From contig NC_066589.1 in NCBI RefSeq assembly GCF_905475345.1, positions 867,001 to 931,000 on the forward strand: 64,000 nucleotides of DNA. The letters run 5' to 3'. This document shows, one piece after another, positions 1 through 11,305 of this stretch; within the stretch, counting starts at the first letter, position 1, and each line of letters opens with the position of its first letter. The position numbers were made by a program, and so were the translations under genes. Below the pieces are notes generated by a model. That model searched no databases and had not been told where the DNA came from. It saw only the letters and a program-made list of their open reading frames with translations. This DNA is from Vespula vulgaris (taxonomy: Eukaryota > Arthropoda > Insecta > Hymenoptera > Vespidae).

Positions 1-265
1 TATATTTCTTGCATGATCGGTACCAAACTATGATAACGACCTGCTATAAATACTTCTCCGGCATCTAATGTCGTCATTTCAGCTTTTTCTTGATCCAGCA
101 TCGACATACATTCTTCTTTGTTAAAAGCTTGTTTACATTTTACTGTAAAATAGCTTTTTCCAAAGAAGGTAACATCACGAGCAACTGCATTCGAGAAAGC
201 TGCACATTTGTTTTGTTCGTCATCAGAAACGGTACACCATGTCACTGTATTATTCGTATTCAACC
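1..265 (-). CDS. Transferrin-family protein, partial exon (melanotransferrin/Tsf2-like)
   Basis: Read on the minus strand, this gives an open exon of about 88 residues running off the left edge. It starts after an acceptor (TTTATAG at 273-266) in phase 2. Visible transferrin-lobe features are an opening WCTVSDDEQNKC, a cysteine pair in VKCKQAFNKEECMSML, and TLDAGEVFIAGR, whose Asp sits where transferrin lobes carry an iron-ligand Asp. Transferrins bind ferric iron, and insect melanotransferrin-like forms are membrane-linked or junctional. I favour a Tsf2/melanotransferrin-like member because the sequence does not resemble what I remember of the main haemolymph transferrin (Tsf1), but this is from memory. 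I cannot tell whether it is the N- or C-lobe. The upstream exon with the signal peptide should lie at higher coordinates and was not found. Confidence 0.75.
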
Positions 266-836
266 CTATAAACGAAGTATTCTCATTTTACAAGTTATAA
301 AATAAATGAATACAAAATGTGTTAGTGCGTTTATAATACATTTCCCTATTTGTTTATTTATATCACTAAGAATAAGAATGTTGTATTCATAAATTACTAT
401 ATAAATAATATAAATGACTAATATAAACTACAAAAGTTAAACAACTTAAATTTAGGTTAATATCTAGACTTCTTTATAAAGATGAATATTTCATTAATAC
501 CATTGATACGAGTGCAGATAAATATCAGGAATATTGAAAACACGTAGTCTATCCGCATTTTGAACGAACGATGTCTAACAAACGCTATATACACAAATTT
601 TAATAGACAACGCCCATTGACGCTTATTGGAATTAAAGATGTTCGAGTCCGATTCGATTCTTCGAAAGACCGATTTTTTAAGTTAAAAGATCGATCTTTT
701 AAATCGATTATCTGCTTGTTCTCAAGATTCGATTTAGAATCGATTTTTTCAAGTAAATCGAACAGCTCTATATTGGGGCGCGTTCGAAAAGATGACGCAG
801 GGTAGGCAACCTATCATTCTTGCCAACTATCAATAA

Positions 837-946
837 ATCTTATATATTATTCTATTATATATAATATATTATATATAATATTATATATAAATCATTATAT
901 ATTATATATATTATATATAAATCTATTATATATTAAATCTCTGTTA
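837..946. repeat. AT-rich low-complexity tract
   Basis: Roughly 110 bases made almost entirely of TATATTA/TATATAAT variants, with only two interruptions by ATCATT or ATCTAT. It is a degenerate (TA)n-type microsatellite with no sign of function. Confidence 0.85.
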
Positions 947-3076
947 TCTCCACTTGTCCAATTTGTCTGGATCGAAGTATTACACTACACTGTATTCTCT
1001 GTAATACACCAGATCGTAAAGGGCCATCTTCATGTGCACTGTTTATCACCTTTCAATCGTAACGTGTGCGACTTCAGCGACAAGTACGGATAAAAGATGA
1101 ACTACAAAACAAACGAGTAACGCTATCCCCACCATACATCGTTTCGATAGCATGCAGTAATTCGTACTAAATACGAATTCGCTACGCATTTGTTTGATAT
1201 AAATAGAAAATATAAAATATAATTAACACATATGAAAACTAGTACATAAATTCGCAATAAAAAAGAAGATTTCGTCGAATGTTTTCCTAAAAATAATTAA
1301 TAAATACTTATACATCATATTATTTTAATACAAATAATACGAAACAAACTCCTATAGAGAAAACAATAATAAAATAGTGCTGGGAGAAAATTTTCGTAAA
1401 TAATGTAGAAACGAACTCTGTTTAAATTTAATTGATCTAACCACACATATTACGTCTTAATTTTATTAATAAAATTATATAATAAAATCATTGCGATATT
1501 CTAAAACTGGATACACGTTAACGATTATACGATAAAAAAAAAAAGGAGCATGTACTCCTATTAACAAAATTATGAAATATTTATATTCTGTCGACGTTCT
1601 AATAATTAAAACGAATTTTTATCACTATCTATAATTAATACGCATTTTATTTGCAGACGAGGTGAAGAAGAATTAAAAATATTTGCACTTACTTGTACAG
1701 ATTCCAAATATGAATTCTCTAAATTTTCGATTCGTAGGTTCGATGCATTTCCAAAATTTTCTTCTCCCTTCTTCCTTTTAATAATTCTTTACAGCTGATA
1801 AATTACTCTTCGTTTTTCTTCCTCTTGAAAATGACTCTTGTTCAACACTTTTAAAAATCACTCGCGACACAAAATTACTAACGTTACTACCACGACCGTA
1901 ATACTTCGACTGATCGTAAGTAAGAAACAGTATGAAAACAAATACATACGATCATAAAGTAATAAGCAATGAGAAACGATATGAAAACAAACGAAAACAA
2001 AAGAAACGTATTTACCAATCGTATCTTGTTTAGATAGAACGTATCTATTGCTAAGACGATTTCGTCGAAATTATCTAAGATATTATTTGTTAAGAATTTG
2101 TGCGATAACCATGACGTAAAATGATAGTTTTTCTTCATTTTGTTATCATAAATTACTATCATCATACGTCGTGTATAAATCGTAATATAAATATATTATT
2201 CTATTCTTATTACAGTTCTTTTTAATATTATTATATTACATATTATTATCGTAGTAATAGTAGTAGTAATAATAATATGAAGTGAATTTCTACAAAGGAA
2301 GCCATAACCAAATAACGTTAAAAGAAAAGTCTCGTAGATAATATAAAAACGAACTTGTTTTATTTTATTTTTTTTTTTCAAAATAACATTTGATATATAT
2401 ATTCGTTTATTATTAATTTTGAATAATCAATAAATACATGTACTTTATATGTATTTATCTTAAAATAAAATTATACTATTATTGCGTATCATCTACCACG
2501 AAATTCACGTTAGCCATTGGTAGAAAAAATAAATATGAGATTGAATAATAACAATTTATTAAATTATCATATATAAAAAAAAGAATAAATTAGTTCATTA
2601 ATTTCGTATATATCGATACAATACAAAAAGACAAACATCAAAATCATTTTATTTAACCTCGAAACCTACGATCTCTGAATTACGAATTTAGATTCTTGCC
2701 GATGTGTAACACACTGCTTATAAAATCTTTATCTTTTTCATTTTTAAAATCTAGAAGAAATTATACATTTTTTCAAAATTTAACAATACTTTAGAAACTC
2801 AGATTCATTGACACGAACGATTGAATACGTATTTTCTTATTTTTGTCATAGAATCGTCTGTTCAAAAATGACCGAATGAATTATCGTAATTTTTCCGTAC
2901 GAGCATCGTAAAACGTATTATTTTGCGTTTAGAAATAGTCAGAAAATCTGAGCATCAGTTATTCACGCGTACAAATAAACAAACAACCGATACTTAAACG
3001 AAAAAACACTATTCAAACGTGATATAAAAATCGGTAATGAGAGTACGAGCTTCTTCTCTTTCACCGAAAATTTCGA

Positions 3077-3440
3077 GGGGCGCCACTGTACCACATTTTT
3101 TCTTCTCGAAAAAATCGAAAACAGCATTTACGCCATCAATGAGAATAGAACTAATTCTTGACCAATTTTGACGAATAAGATCTCATTTTAAAGACAAAGG
3201 TTTAATCTAGGATCCTACTTTTTCCAATCTTTAAAAAAGTTTTTTGTTTATGAATTAAATATTGAAAAAAAAAATACTATTTTTTAACACGATTTTTTTG
3301 GAAGAAGATAAAGCTTTTTTCAAAATTCGAAAAAGTAGGATCCTAGATTAAACCTTCGTCTTTAAAATAAGATTTTGTTCATCAAAATCGATAAAAAATT
3401 ACGTCTGTTCTCATTGATAGCGTAAATCATTGTAAATCCA
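3077..3440. mobile_element. Foldback/MITE-like inverted-repeat element, copy A
   Basis: The two halves are reverse complements over about 110 bases each. The inner arms are nearly identical: GGTTTAATCTAGGATCCTAC on the left, and its reverse complement near 3342-3361. The outer arms share ATTTACGC, ATCAATGAGAA and CATTTTAAAGAC variants. The loop is an A/T-rich spacer around 3240-3300. Related sequence recurs at 44.46-44.59 and 44.95-45.24 kb, so this is a dispersed family and not a local hairpin. The left end carries GCGCCACTGT. No transposase frame is present, so it is non-autonomous. The exact ends and target-site duplication could not be fixed. Confidence 0.7.
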
Positions 3441-4074
3441 TGGATGATGAACAGCTTTAATTCTTAAAAAAAAAAAAAAAATAAAACATTAAAATATAAA
3501 ATTTTATGAGATTTTTAATAATTATTAATATAGTATATTAGCATATTTTACAAATATATAATAAATATATATATAAATCTATATATATATATGCACACAC
3601 ACACACATATATATATTTCTTTAGAGATATTTCGTTGCAACAAAATGGTAGTTATATAATTGTACTTTGACTACACGCAGCGTGACGTTTTAATATGTAT
3701 TGGTAGTAGTGTATGCATACTCGTATATATACATATAACAGTGAAATACAATTTAATAAGTGACGAAATGTTTATTTTGAAATTTATTATAAGAATATTG
3801 ACATTATTGGACAAATGTGATAGTAGCTTTATGTTATGATTTCTTAAACTTAAAAATTGAGATTATTTAAAAGACTAATAAAAGGTTATATTATTAGTTA
3901 AAATACGATTATAAAAGCTAATTCGAATATATTAATTTGTGGAAAATTGTACATGAAAATTGGATGTTAACTGTGAATGCAGCAAATCATCATTGAAGTA
4001 GAAATATACCAAATGCATCATAATAAAATTTGATAATAATAAAAAATCAAAATCGTACGAAAACAAAATTAAAA

Positions 4075-6537
4075 ATGCCATCAGATTTTAGACAAATTAG
4101 ACGGAACGAATGGGTCACCATAATAATATTGTTCTTTATTAATTTAATAAATTATATGGATCGTTTTACTGTTGCTGGTAATTATAAAGATTCTATATGT
4201 ATATTGTTATGTTTATATATCATCTTATCATATTTATATATATTTATGATCTATAATGTGTTTTAATATTATTAACTCTTATAAATATATAAACATTTGT
4301 ATATTAATAGGTATGTTACCAGAAATCAAAGATGATTTTAAAATTGGTTACGATAAGTCTGGTTTATTACAGACAGCATTTATTGTAAGTTATATGTCAT
4401 TTGCACCTTTGTTTGGATACCTTGGTGATCGGCATAATCGTAAAATCCTTATGAGTATAGGTATCTTTTTATGGAGTATGACAACATTTATTGGATCTTA
4501 TATGAAGGTAAAATATATAGACATATTTAATAATTTTAAACTATGATATGCGAGTATAAAAAGATAAAGATCTTTTCATATCTATATAAAAAATCTAGTA
4601 CTATTTCTTTCTTGTTAAATCGATTTAATGTAATAATTTTAAGAATTATATATCAAATTTTTTTAGACGTTCGAATGGTTTTTAATATTCAGAGCAATGG
4701 TTGGTATAGGAGAAGCTAGTTATTCAACAATTGCACCAACATTAATTAGTGATTTATTTATTAAAAACGTTCGTTCTAAAATGCTTGCATTGTTCTATTT
4801 CGCAATACCAGTTGGAAGGTATTTCTTGATATTTCTTAAATCTCTTTTACATATCAAGACAAAATAAAACTATTAAATCGTTGTCTTTTTTTTTAGCGGT
4901 ATGGGTTATATACTTGGAGGAGAAATGTCAAGAGCAACAGGTTCATGGCGGTGGGGTTTGCGTATCACACCTATACTAGGTATAATAGCAATTATGCTAT
5001 TATTGTGCGGAGTAAGAGAACCTATGAGAGGTGAAAGAGAAGGCGGTATACATATTACTAATACCGGATGGTTACAGGATATAAAAGCTTTAATAAAAAA
5101 GTAAATTAATGATGGAAATTCAAAACATTTTTATCCTTTATCAAATTAATTAAGTAATATGATTGTTTATCTATATTGCCTTTTTTAGTCGAAGTTTTAT
5201 GCTTTCTACAGCTGGGTTTACATGTGTATCATTTGTTGCCGGTGCATTATCTTGGTGGGCGCCAACATATTTGCAATTAGGATTTAAATTAATGGGAAAT
5301 GATGTGAATACACTTAAGTAAGATAAAAAAGGTGTATCTTTAAATTATTGATACATTTTTTGATTCATTAATGTATTACATTTATATCTTTTCAGTGTGG
5401 ATTATAAATTTGGGTTAATAACAATGATATCTGGCTTAGTAGGAGTACCTTTAGGGTCTTTCTTAGCACAGAAATTCAGAGTATATTGGTCATCTACCGA
5501 TCCATTGATATGTGGTGCAGGTCTATTAATAAGTTCTCCTTTAATATTTTTTGCAACAATCACCGCTGATTCAAATGCTACTGTTTGTTTTATATTAATA
5601 TTTATTGGACAAGTAGCATTAAATTTAAATTGGGCTATTGTAGCAGACATATTACTTGTGAGTATTATGTTGCAAATTATATTAATTCTTTAAATTATTT
5701 AACATATATCGCAGTTTATTAAAAAGATTATGTAATAAAATTTGTCAGTATGTAGTAATACCAACTAGAAGATCTTCAGCAGAAGCTTTCCAGATAACAT
5801 TTGCTCATGCATTTGGAGATGCTGGAAGTCCGTATCTAGTAGGTCTAGTAAGTAAAGTTATGTTTTTCTGCTATTTTATTTATTTATTACAAATTTATTA
5901 ATCTAAAAATCTTTATAAATCTTTGTTTTCAGTTATCGGAAGCTCTCAAATTTGTAGTTCTACCAAGTTTGAGTTTAAGTGGTACTATCGTTAATCTTAA
6001 CAGTGATATTGTAGAATTTCGTAGTTTACAATATGCACTGTTCATAACTATTTTTGTGGAAATCCTTGGAGCTTTGTTCTTCTTTTTCTCAGCATTATAC
6101 ATAGAAAAAGACAAAGCATTAGTTGAACTTGCTATCACAGGTAAGTAGAAATATTTCTTAAATTTTGTATCATATCATTATACTTTTATTTTTTTCTATT
6201 ATCTTGGGTATAAAGTTTATTGCATATTCAATTTAACTTTATTATTAGAGAACTGGAATTATAATAACAGAATGAACAAAATATTTTCTTAAGAATGTAT
6301 GTTCTTTATATATTTATAATCTTGTATTATAGTTATTTAATCTATATATATGATTAATTATAATTTTCTAATAAGCATTATTGCATGTCGCATGCAAATT
6401 ATAGTGTTCATATTGTTTTATTTTAAATAAGTCAAAATAATTTGAATTAATGTATGTGCATGATTTAGATCAATTTATTCTTTTTAGCTACCAGTACTAC
6501 AGGCATGATCGCACCTATCAATGTATTAAACAAGTAG
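4075..6537 (+). CDS. spin: Spinster, lysosomal MFS transporter (default isoform)
   Basis: Nine coding exons: 4075-4177, 4311-4507, 4667-4818, 4897-5100, 5189-5317, 5396-5657, 5749-5847, 5933-6140, 6488-6537. All have GT-AG introns with matching phases and give 467 residues. Spinster (SPNS family) is a late-endosome/lysosome major facilitator involved in lysosomal lipid or sugar efflux, autophagic lysosome reformation and synapse growth in flies. Visible family signatures are NLINYMDRFTVAGMLPEI at the end of TM1, the MFS loop motif FGYLGDRHNRK between TM2 and TM3, RAMVGIGEASYSTIAPT in TM4, GSWRWGLRITP, and RRSSAEAFQITFAHAFGDA. The ATG at 4075 is the first in frame. The N-terminal tail is short (about 10 residues before TM1), whereas family members often have a longer cytosolic tail, so an upstream coding exon may be missing. 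The last exon adds ATSTTGMIAPINVLNK. Other possible last exons follow downstream. Confidence 0.93.
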
Positions 6538-6997
6538 CAGTTTATATATTGTAATATTATAAATGGGAATGATGGCAATATCATATGCTTTATGCTAATA
6601 TTGGTTTGTTATTTGTAGCTTTTCAATATTACTAATATTATTAATATTTGAAGAAGCAGTCATCATCATTTACTTTTATATAAAACAACACATTTTGTTT
6701 TAATTCTTATTACAATATTTTTTCATTATAACAAATGCCTTTGTAATTGTATGAGTTAAACACATTTAAATCATTATTTAATTATTTATTAGAATCATAA
6801 CACGAATTTATATTAACTTAAGTGTACAAACTATTACATATATAGTAATCTAATAATATATGTAACAAATTATGGATACAACAGATGATGGTGCAACAGA
6901 TGAGTTTTTAGCGGATACATTACATTTATCCTGCACAGTTAAAATGTGGAATGTGCATGAAATTATTTTGTGTAACATGCAAACATCTTTCTTGCAG

Positions 6998-7050
6998 ACA
7001 AATATCTAGATACTAAGAATAATGGGCAAGCTGCATCAACACGTTTATAG
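6998..7050 (+). CDS. spin: Candidate alternative last exon of Spinster (form B)
   Basis: The acceptor TTTCTTGCAG at 6988-6997 is followed by an exon that keeps the phase of the donor at 6140 (one base carried over). It adds DKYLDTKNNGQAASTRL and then stops at 7048-7050. The polypyrimidine tract is good. A weaker overlapping alternative begins after ACAACAG at 6884; it is also in phase, acidic at its start (DDGATDEFLADTL) and runs to a stop at 7009. Only one of the two is likely to be real. I see splice signals and open frame only; use needs transcript data. Confidence 0.5.
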
Positions 7051-7905
7051 ATCATCATCTGATAATGGGCCACATCTGATAATGGCTATATATCTGGTAC
7101 ATAATTTATTTTCACAACTTTTTCTTTATTTTATTGAACATGATAATCAATTTAATTTTCGTGCATACTGTCTTTCATAAATAAGACTAATTTAGTAATA
7201 ACTTATGAAGAAGAAACTTTTTATATCATTTTTATGATATTATAACTACTTACTAAGATTTTATATGCCATGGATATACAACGTTTTTTACACTTTTGTT
7301 GTGAAAAATAATTAAACATATTTCTTAATATTTACGTATTAACACTAGATAAGTATGAAATACTTTTTTTTTAGAAAGAATTTACATGGGTAGATAATAA
7401 TTATCTATAAACACTTGTGCAGTGCATTCTCCATATGAAATCATCATACTGTGAAGCGATAAGTACGATTAAAACCTGCCAATTTCCTTATACAAAAAGA
7501 AATTCCCCTTATTTATATATTTTTTTCAATGCTTCCATTAAGAAATAACAAATAAATAATTATCTAGTACCATAAAGATATTACTTATACAATTTTTTTT
7601 GCATGAGAAAAAGTCTGAGATTGTTTAAAATTTGCAATGCTAATACAAAAAATGCAGCTTTGATGTTGATTAACATAGCAGTAAAAAAAACTTTAAATAA
7701 GAAAATTGTTTGAATGTTACACTATTTATCCGATTAAATTGATTATCAGTTCAGTTTGTTTGTTTTTTATTTTTTATTGTTATTTTATTTATTAATCATA
7801 TATAATTAACTTTTTATTTATATTTTGTTTTGAATATTATGCATTAATTTCATTTAAATTTTGTTTTTTGTATATTACTTTAATACTCTGTTTGGAATGA
7901 TACAG

Positions 7906-7940
7906 CATGGGAAGCTTTGGTGGGAACTAACATTTCATAA
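7906..7940 (+). CDS. spin: Candidate alternative last exon of Spinster (form D, weak)
   Basis: After the acceptor GATACAG ending at 7905, a phase-compatible exon adds AWEALVGTNIS and a stop at 7938-7940. The upstream tract is only moderately pyrimidine-rich. A frame this short could be open by chance, so I rank it below the exons at 6998 and 8639. Confidence 0.25.
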
Positions 7941-8638
7941 AACTATGGTGCTTTTCATTTATTATAAGAAAAGTTACATTTAAACAACACAACTTTGGAT
8001 ATATTACTTATGTCATGTAAATTATGGTCAAAATGATAAATAATTTGTTACTAATATGTTGGAGATCATGCCGTATACAATTTTGTTCCATTTATTCTAT
8101 TTTAGAAATATATACACTGTATGAAATTATAATCTTGCATCTGTATGTGTGTGTGTGTGTGCGCGCGCGCATTATTCTGTTGTATAGAACATTGAATAAG
8201 TTTGATTGTGTGCATTTAGGTGGTTTATTTAAATGGATTATTTTTTGTACAAATTTCTTTTGTATTGTACACAAACATTACTTTCAAGAAATGTACATAT
8301 GTGTATAGTTTAAAAAGTAATGCTTTAATTACGTTGCATTATGTTTATGCATGCAATTAGTATTTAGAAGTAGTAAAATTAAAGAGCAAATAAAAAGAAA
8401 GCAGATATATAGGTAAACAGCTTGTTGTTCTTGATGAAATTATTAAATTATTTAAAGCAGTATATCTAACATTAATTTCTTAATTTCCAAATTCATTTGG
8501 AAAAATATAACATGTATTTTTAAGATGGTATTATTGTTTAACAATCTGTGAAATTATAATATTATGCATTTACTCTTTCTAGGTTGATTAAAATTAAAAT
8601 TATTGATTCTTATCGATGGATTATATCATATGTTTTAG

Positions 8639-8718
8639 GTGGAACTATTTCAGATTCGGTTCATATATGTAATGATGAAACTGAAAGTGAATCCCAAGAT
8701 GATACATTTGGGACATAA
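8639..8718 (+). CDS. spin: Candidate alternative last exon of Spinster (form C)
   Basis: The acceptor ATGTTTTAG ending at 8638 opens an exon in the phase left by the donor at 6140. It encodes about 26 residues starting GGTISDSVHIC and ending in an acidic ESQDDTFGT before TAA at 8716-8718. The acidic, Ser-rich composition looks like a cytosolic tail and not like random AT-rich intron. The base composition is also less AT-rich than its surroundings. Fly Spinster is known to be made in several isoforms with different ends, which fits this arrangement. Confidence 0.55.
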
Positions 8719-10822
8719 TTGATCATTTCAAATAATTAAGGTAAAGTTAGATATACAGAAAAAATATTGATAATAAAAATCTAAAGGAGAGCAGCGATTA
8801 TATGCTCAGGGATGGTTCAATAAAATTCAACAATTTGAAAAAACAGTAAAATTTTCTCAAATTGTTTACAGTATAGACAGAGTTTAAGCAAGAATGCTTA
8901 TAAGGAATATCAACTGTGTTCAAATACCATTTGAAAGAGAAAAGATTATTTTAAGTCAATTGTTATTAGTGTAAAAAATAGTAACTCTTGAAAAAAGGAT
9001 ATGCAATCAAGTATACAGTCATGTTGCAAATACTATTTATATTTTTATATTAGTCCTTAGATTAATAAAAAGTTAGTGCTATTTAGCATTTATGCAAAAA
9101 ACATAACTATTAACGATATTAATGTCAAACTAATCATAATGAAAATATATAATTAACATTAGTTACCATTGTATTGTATATTATTAACTCTATGTACTTA
9201 TTTTGGCACTAAAGTTTCTCCTTTTATCTTTATTGATATAAAAGGTGCTGCTTTTGACAAATAAACTAGTTAAGAGTTAATATATAATTACTTATTCATG
9301 CTGAAATTATTCATATTTAAAATTAGTATAATTATTAATTATAATCTAATTTAAAAATAATGCTTGTGGTTTTAGGACATTTTTATATAAATATATATAT
9401 ATATATAGTCTATATATATCTATGTATGTGTGTAGAGACTATTATATATATATATATTTATATAATTAGTTTATTATATGTACGTATACACTTATTGTAT
9501 CCCATTAGTTTAGTACTCATATCATATGTTGATTTAGCTAACGTGATGAAATATGCTAGTATAATACGAAGGTTTAAACATTACTAATGCGTTATTAATA
9601 ATTTTCATCAATTAAGGTAGCAACCTTAATGTTGTACTTATAATTTGTTCCTATTAAGAATATTGAAACATTAAATAACATAAAATTAATTTTCAATATA
9701 TTGAATATTAGATTTTCTAAAATTACAATATTCTTTTCTAAAAAAAAAATATCAGTTATAGATATCAAATTATTAAAAATGTATATGTTCGTTTTTATTT
9801 CTATGTATTTATAAATATTAGTAAGACTTTTTTTTATAAATATTAGTAAGACTACTTTTTATAGACAATCAAGACTTTTTTTTTACTATTAATGAGATAA
9901 CGAATATCTCTAGTTAATATCATTTATAGAAGCAATTATTGTTAAGGTTGAGTTACTACATTAATAAGTTACATGCAATTACGTTAACATTTACGGTGGC
10001 GGGAATTAAACACGTTTCGATATTCTTCGTATTAAACATTGAACATTTAAGATTACTACATTAATAGACCGTCCAAGAATATTATCTGAGTAATATATTA
10101 TTGAATTATGCAATTATTAATCTTTACTAACCTATAATTGATTTATTTAAAAAATTAATAATGTATCATACTAATAGTACAATAAAATATTACTTCCAAC
10201 TAAACAATATTTATAATAAAATTCTCCACAAAATTTTCATTCGTAAGTTTGTCAGTATTTTTTAGATCGTATTTTTATCCATAATTAAAATATTCTGCGT
10301 TTAATGTTTTATGAGGTAGAAATTTAATCTTACAAAAAATAAATGATTCACTTGGTTTGGTCGATTAGAGCAACTTTCAATTATCTTCTACTTGAATACC
10401 GTTATATCTTTTTTCAATGTAGTATATCGGTAATGGTAAATATAAGAGGCCAAGATCTTGTTGATAGTGTTAATATTTATTCAAGATAAGTAAGAATATC
10501 TCGCAAGATTCTCATAAATGAATACAAAATGTTATAAGCTTTTTAGTTTGAATCGTGCTATCTACAATCCTTTATCGTTAGTTAATTAGTCAAAACAGTC
10601 CAAAGATTCATATTGAGTTATCATATTGATCATATGCATGAGTGAATAAGAATTATTATTAAAAAATGTATTGGCATTAATACACATTTTTTTGTACGTA
10701 TATGAATTTAAACACATGCATAGAGTTCAATTTGTCATATAAAAAGAAAGAAAATATTTTTAATAATTAGTTTCCTTATATATATATATCATTTTTCTTT
10801 TTTTTTTTATGTTTTTATATAT

Positions 10823-11043
10823 ATCATCGACGCATGTCGATGATTGGACGATTAGACGAGTTGACGAATCGTCCAATCGTTGTAGATCTTTAACAAGGAG
10901 AGTTCTTATTTGCGCGTAATACATTCGTAATTGAATAATATACATTGTTTTATGTAATGATCACAAGTTATATAAGGTAAGAGACAGGGTCGCTGATTGG
11001 TTGATTGGATTCTGCAATGGGCTTGAGCGATTGACCAATCAGC
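10823..11043. promoter_or_regulatory. Hairpin and CCAAT-box cluster, possible promoter
   Basis: Three perfect inverted repeats lie within 220 bases. ATCATCGAC and GTCGATGAT surround a 4-base loop (10823-10844). GATTGGACGATT and AATCGTCCAATC surround a 13-base spacer (10842-10878). GCTGATTGGT and ACCAATCAGC flank a 32-base spacer (10992-11043). Several ATTGG/CCAAT cores result, the last pair matching the NF-Y type CTGATTGGT. An arthropod-like initiator TCAGT lies at about 11088, followed by a 5'UTR-like stretch to a possible donor at 11306. Promoter function is inference. Confidence 0.4.
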
Positions 11044-11087
11044 ATTAGCAATTTTCTGTTTGAAATTTTACAGGATGCTACAGGTCC

Positions 11088-11305
11088 TCAGTTCGAAATC
11101 TGGTTCGCGACGTAAAAGAATTATTGCTATATGCGAGTGTAAAAAAAAATATACGTGCGATTGTTCATCGATATTTTATATTATTAAAAATAAATATTGA
11201 AAACATTGTGTTGTGAAATATTTGGTGAAAACAGTGAAAATTGTGGATCGAAAACATCGACGCGGTATGAATGATAACATTTTTCGAAGATTAAGGAAGA
11301 TGGAG
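11088..11305 (+). other. Possible non-coding first exon
   Basis: Downstream of the CCAAT cluster is a stretch rich in GTGAAA/ACAGTGAAA words typical of insect 5'UTRs. It ends in GATGGAG followed by GTATTG, a usable donor. It contains a short frame beginning MNDNIFRRLRKMEV, which would run on only if spliced. If real, the nearest plus-strand gene it could lead to is the diuretic hormone receptor at 22402. There is no homology support. Confidence 0.25.

Larger units (their letters stand above)
266..4074. other. Intergenic/5' region between the transferrin exon and Spinster
   Basis: No supported coding exon was seen on either strand. The stretch holds an AT dinucleotide-like tract (837-946), an inverted-repeat element (about 3077-3440) and a small CA/TA microsatellite near 3590-3616. 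Part is presumably the upstream intron or promoter of the transferrin gene on the minus strand, plus the Spinster 5'UTR close to 4075. Short open frames here have no recognisable domains or splice context. Confidence 0.6.

Noticed and set aside
560..805. 81-codon frame near the left edge
   Set aside because: The frame crosses short GATCGATTTT-type repeats, shows no domain, and lies upstream of the minus-strand transferrin exon without splice evidence.
11060..11110. tRNA-like GTTCGAAATC word
   Set aside because: No matching A-box, no acceptor stem and no cloverleaf could be drawn around it.
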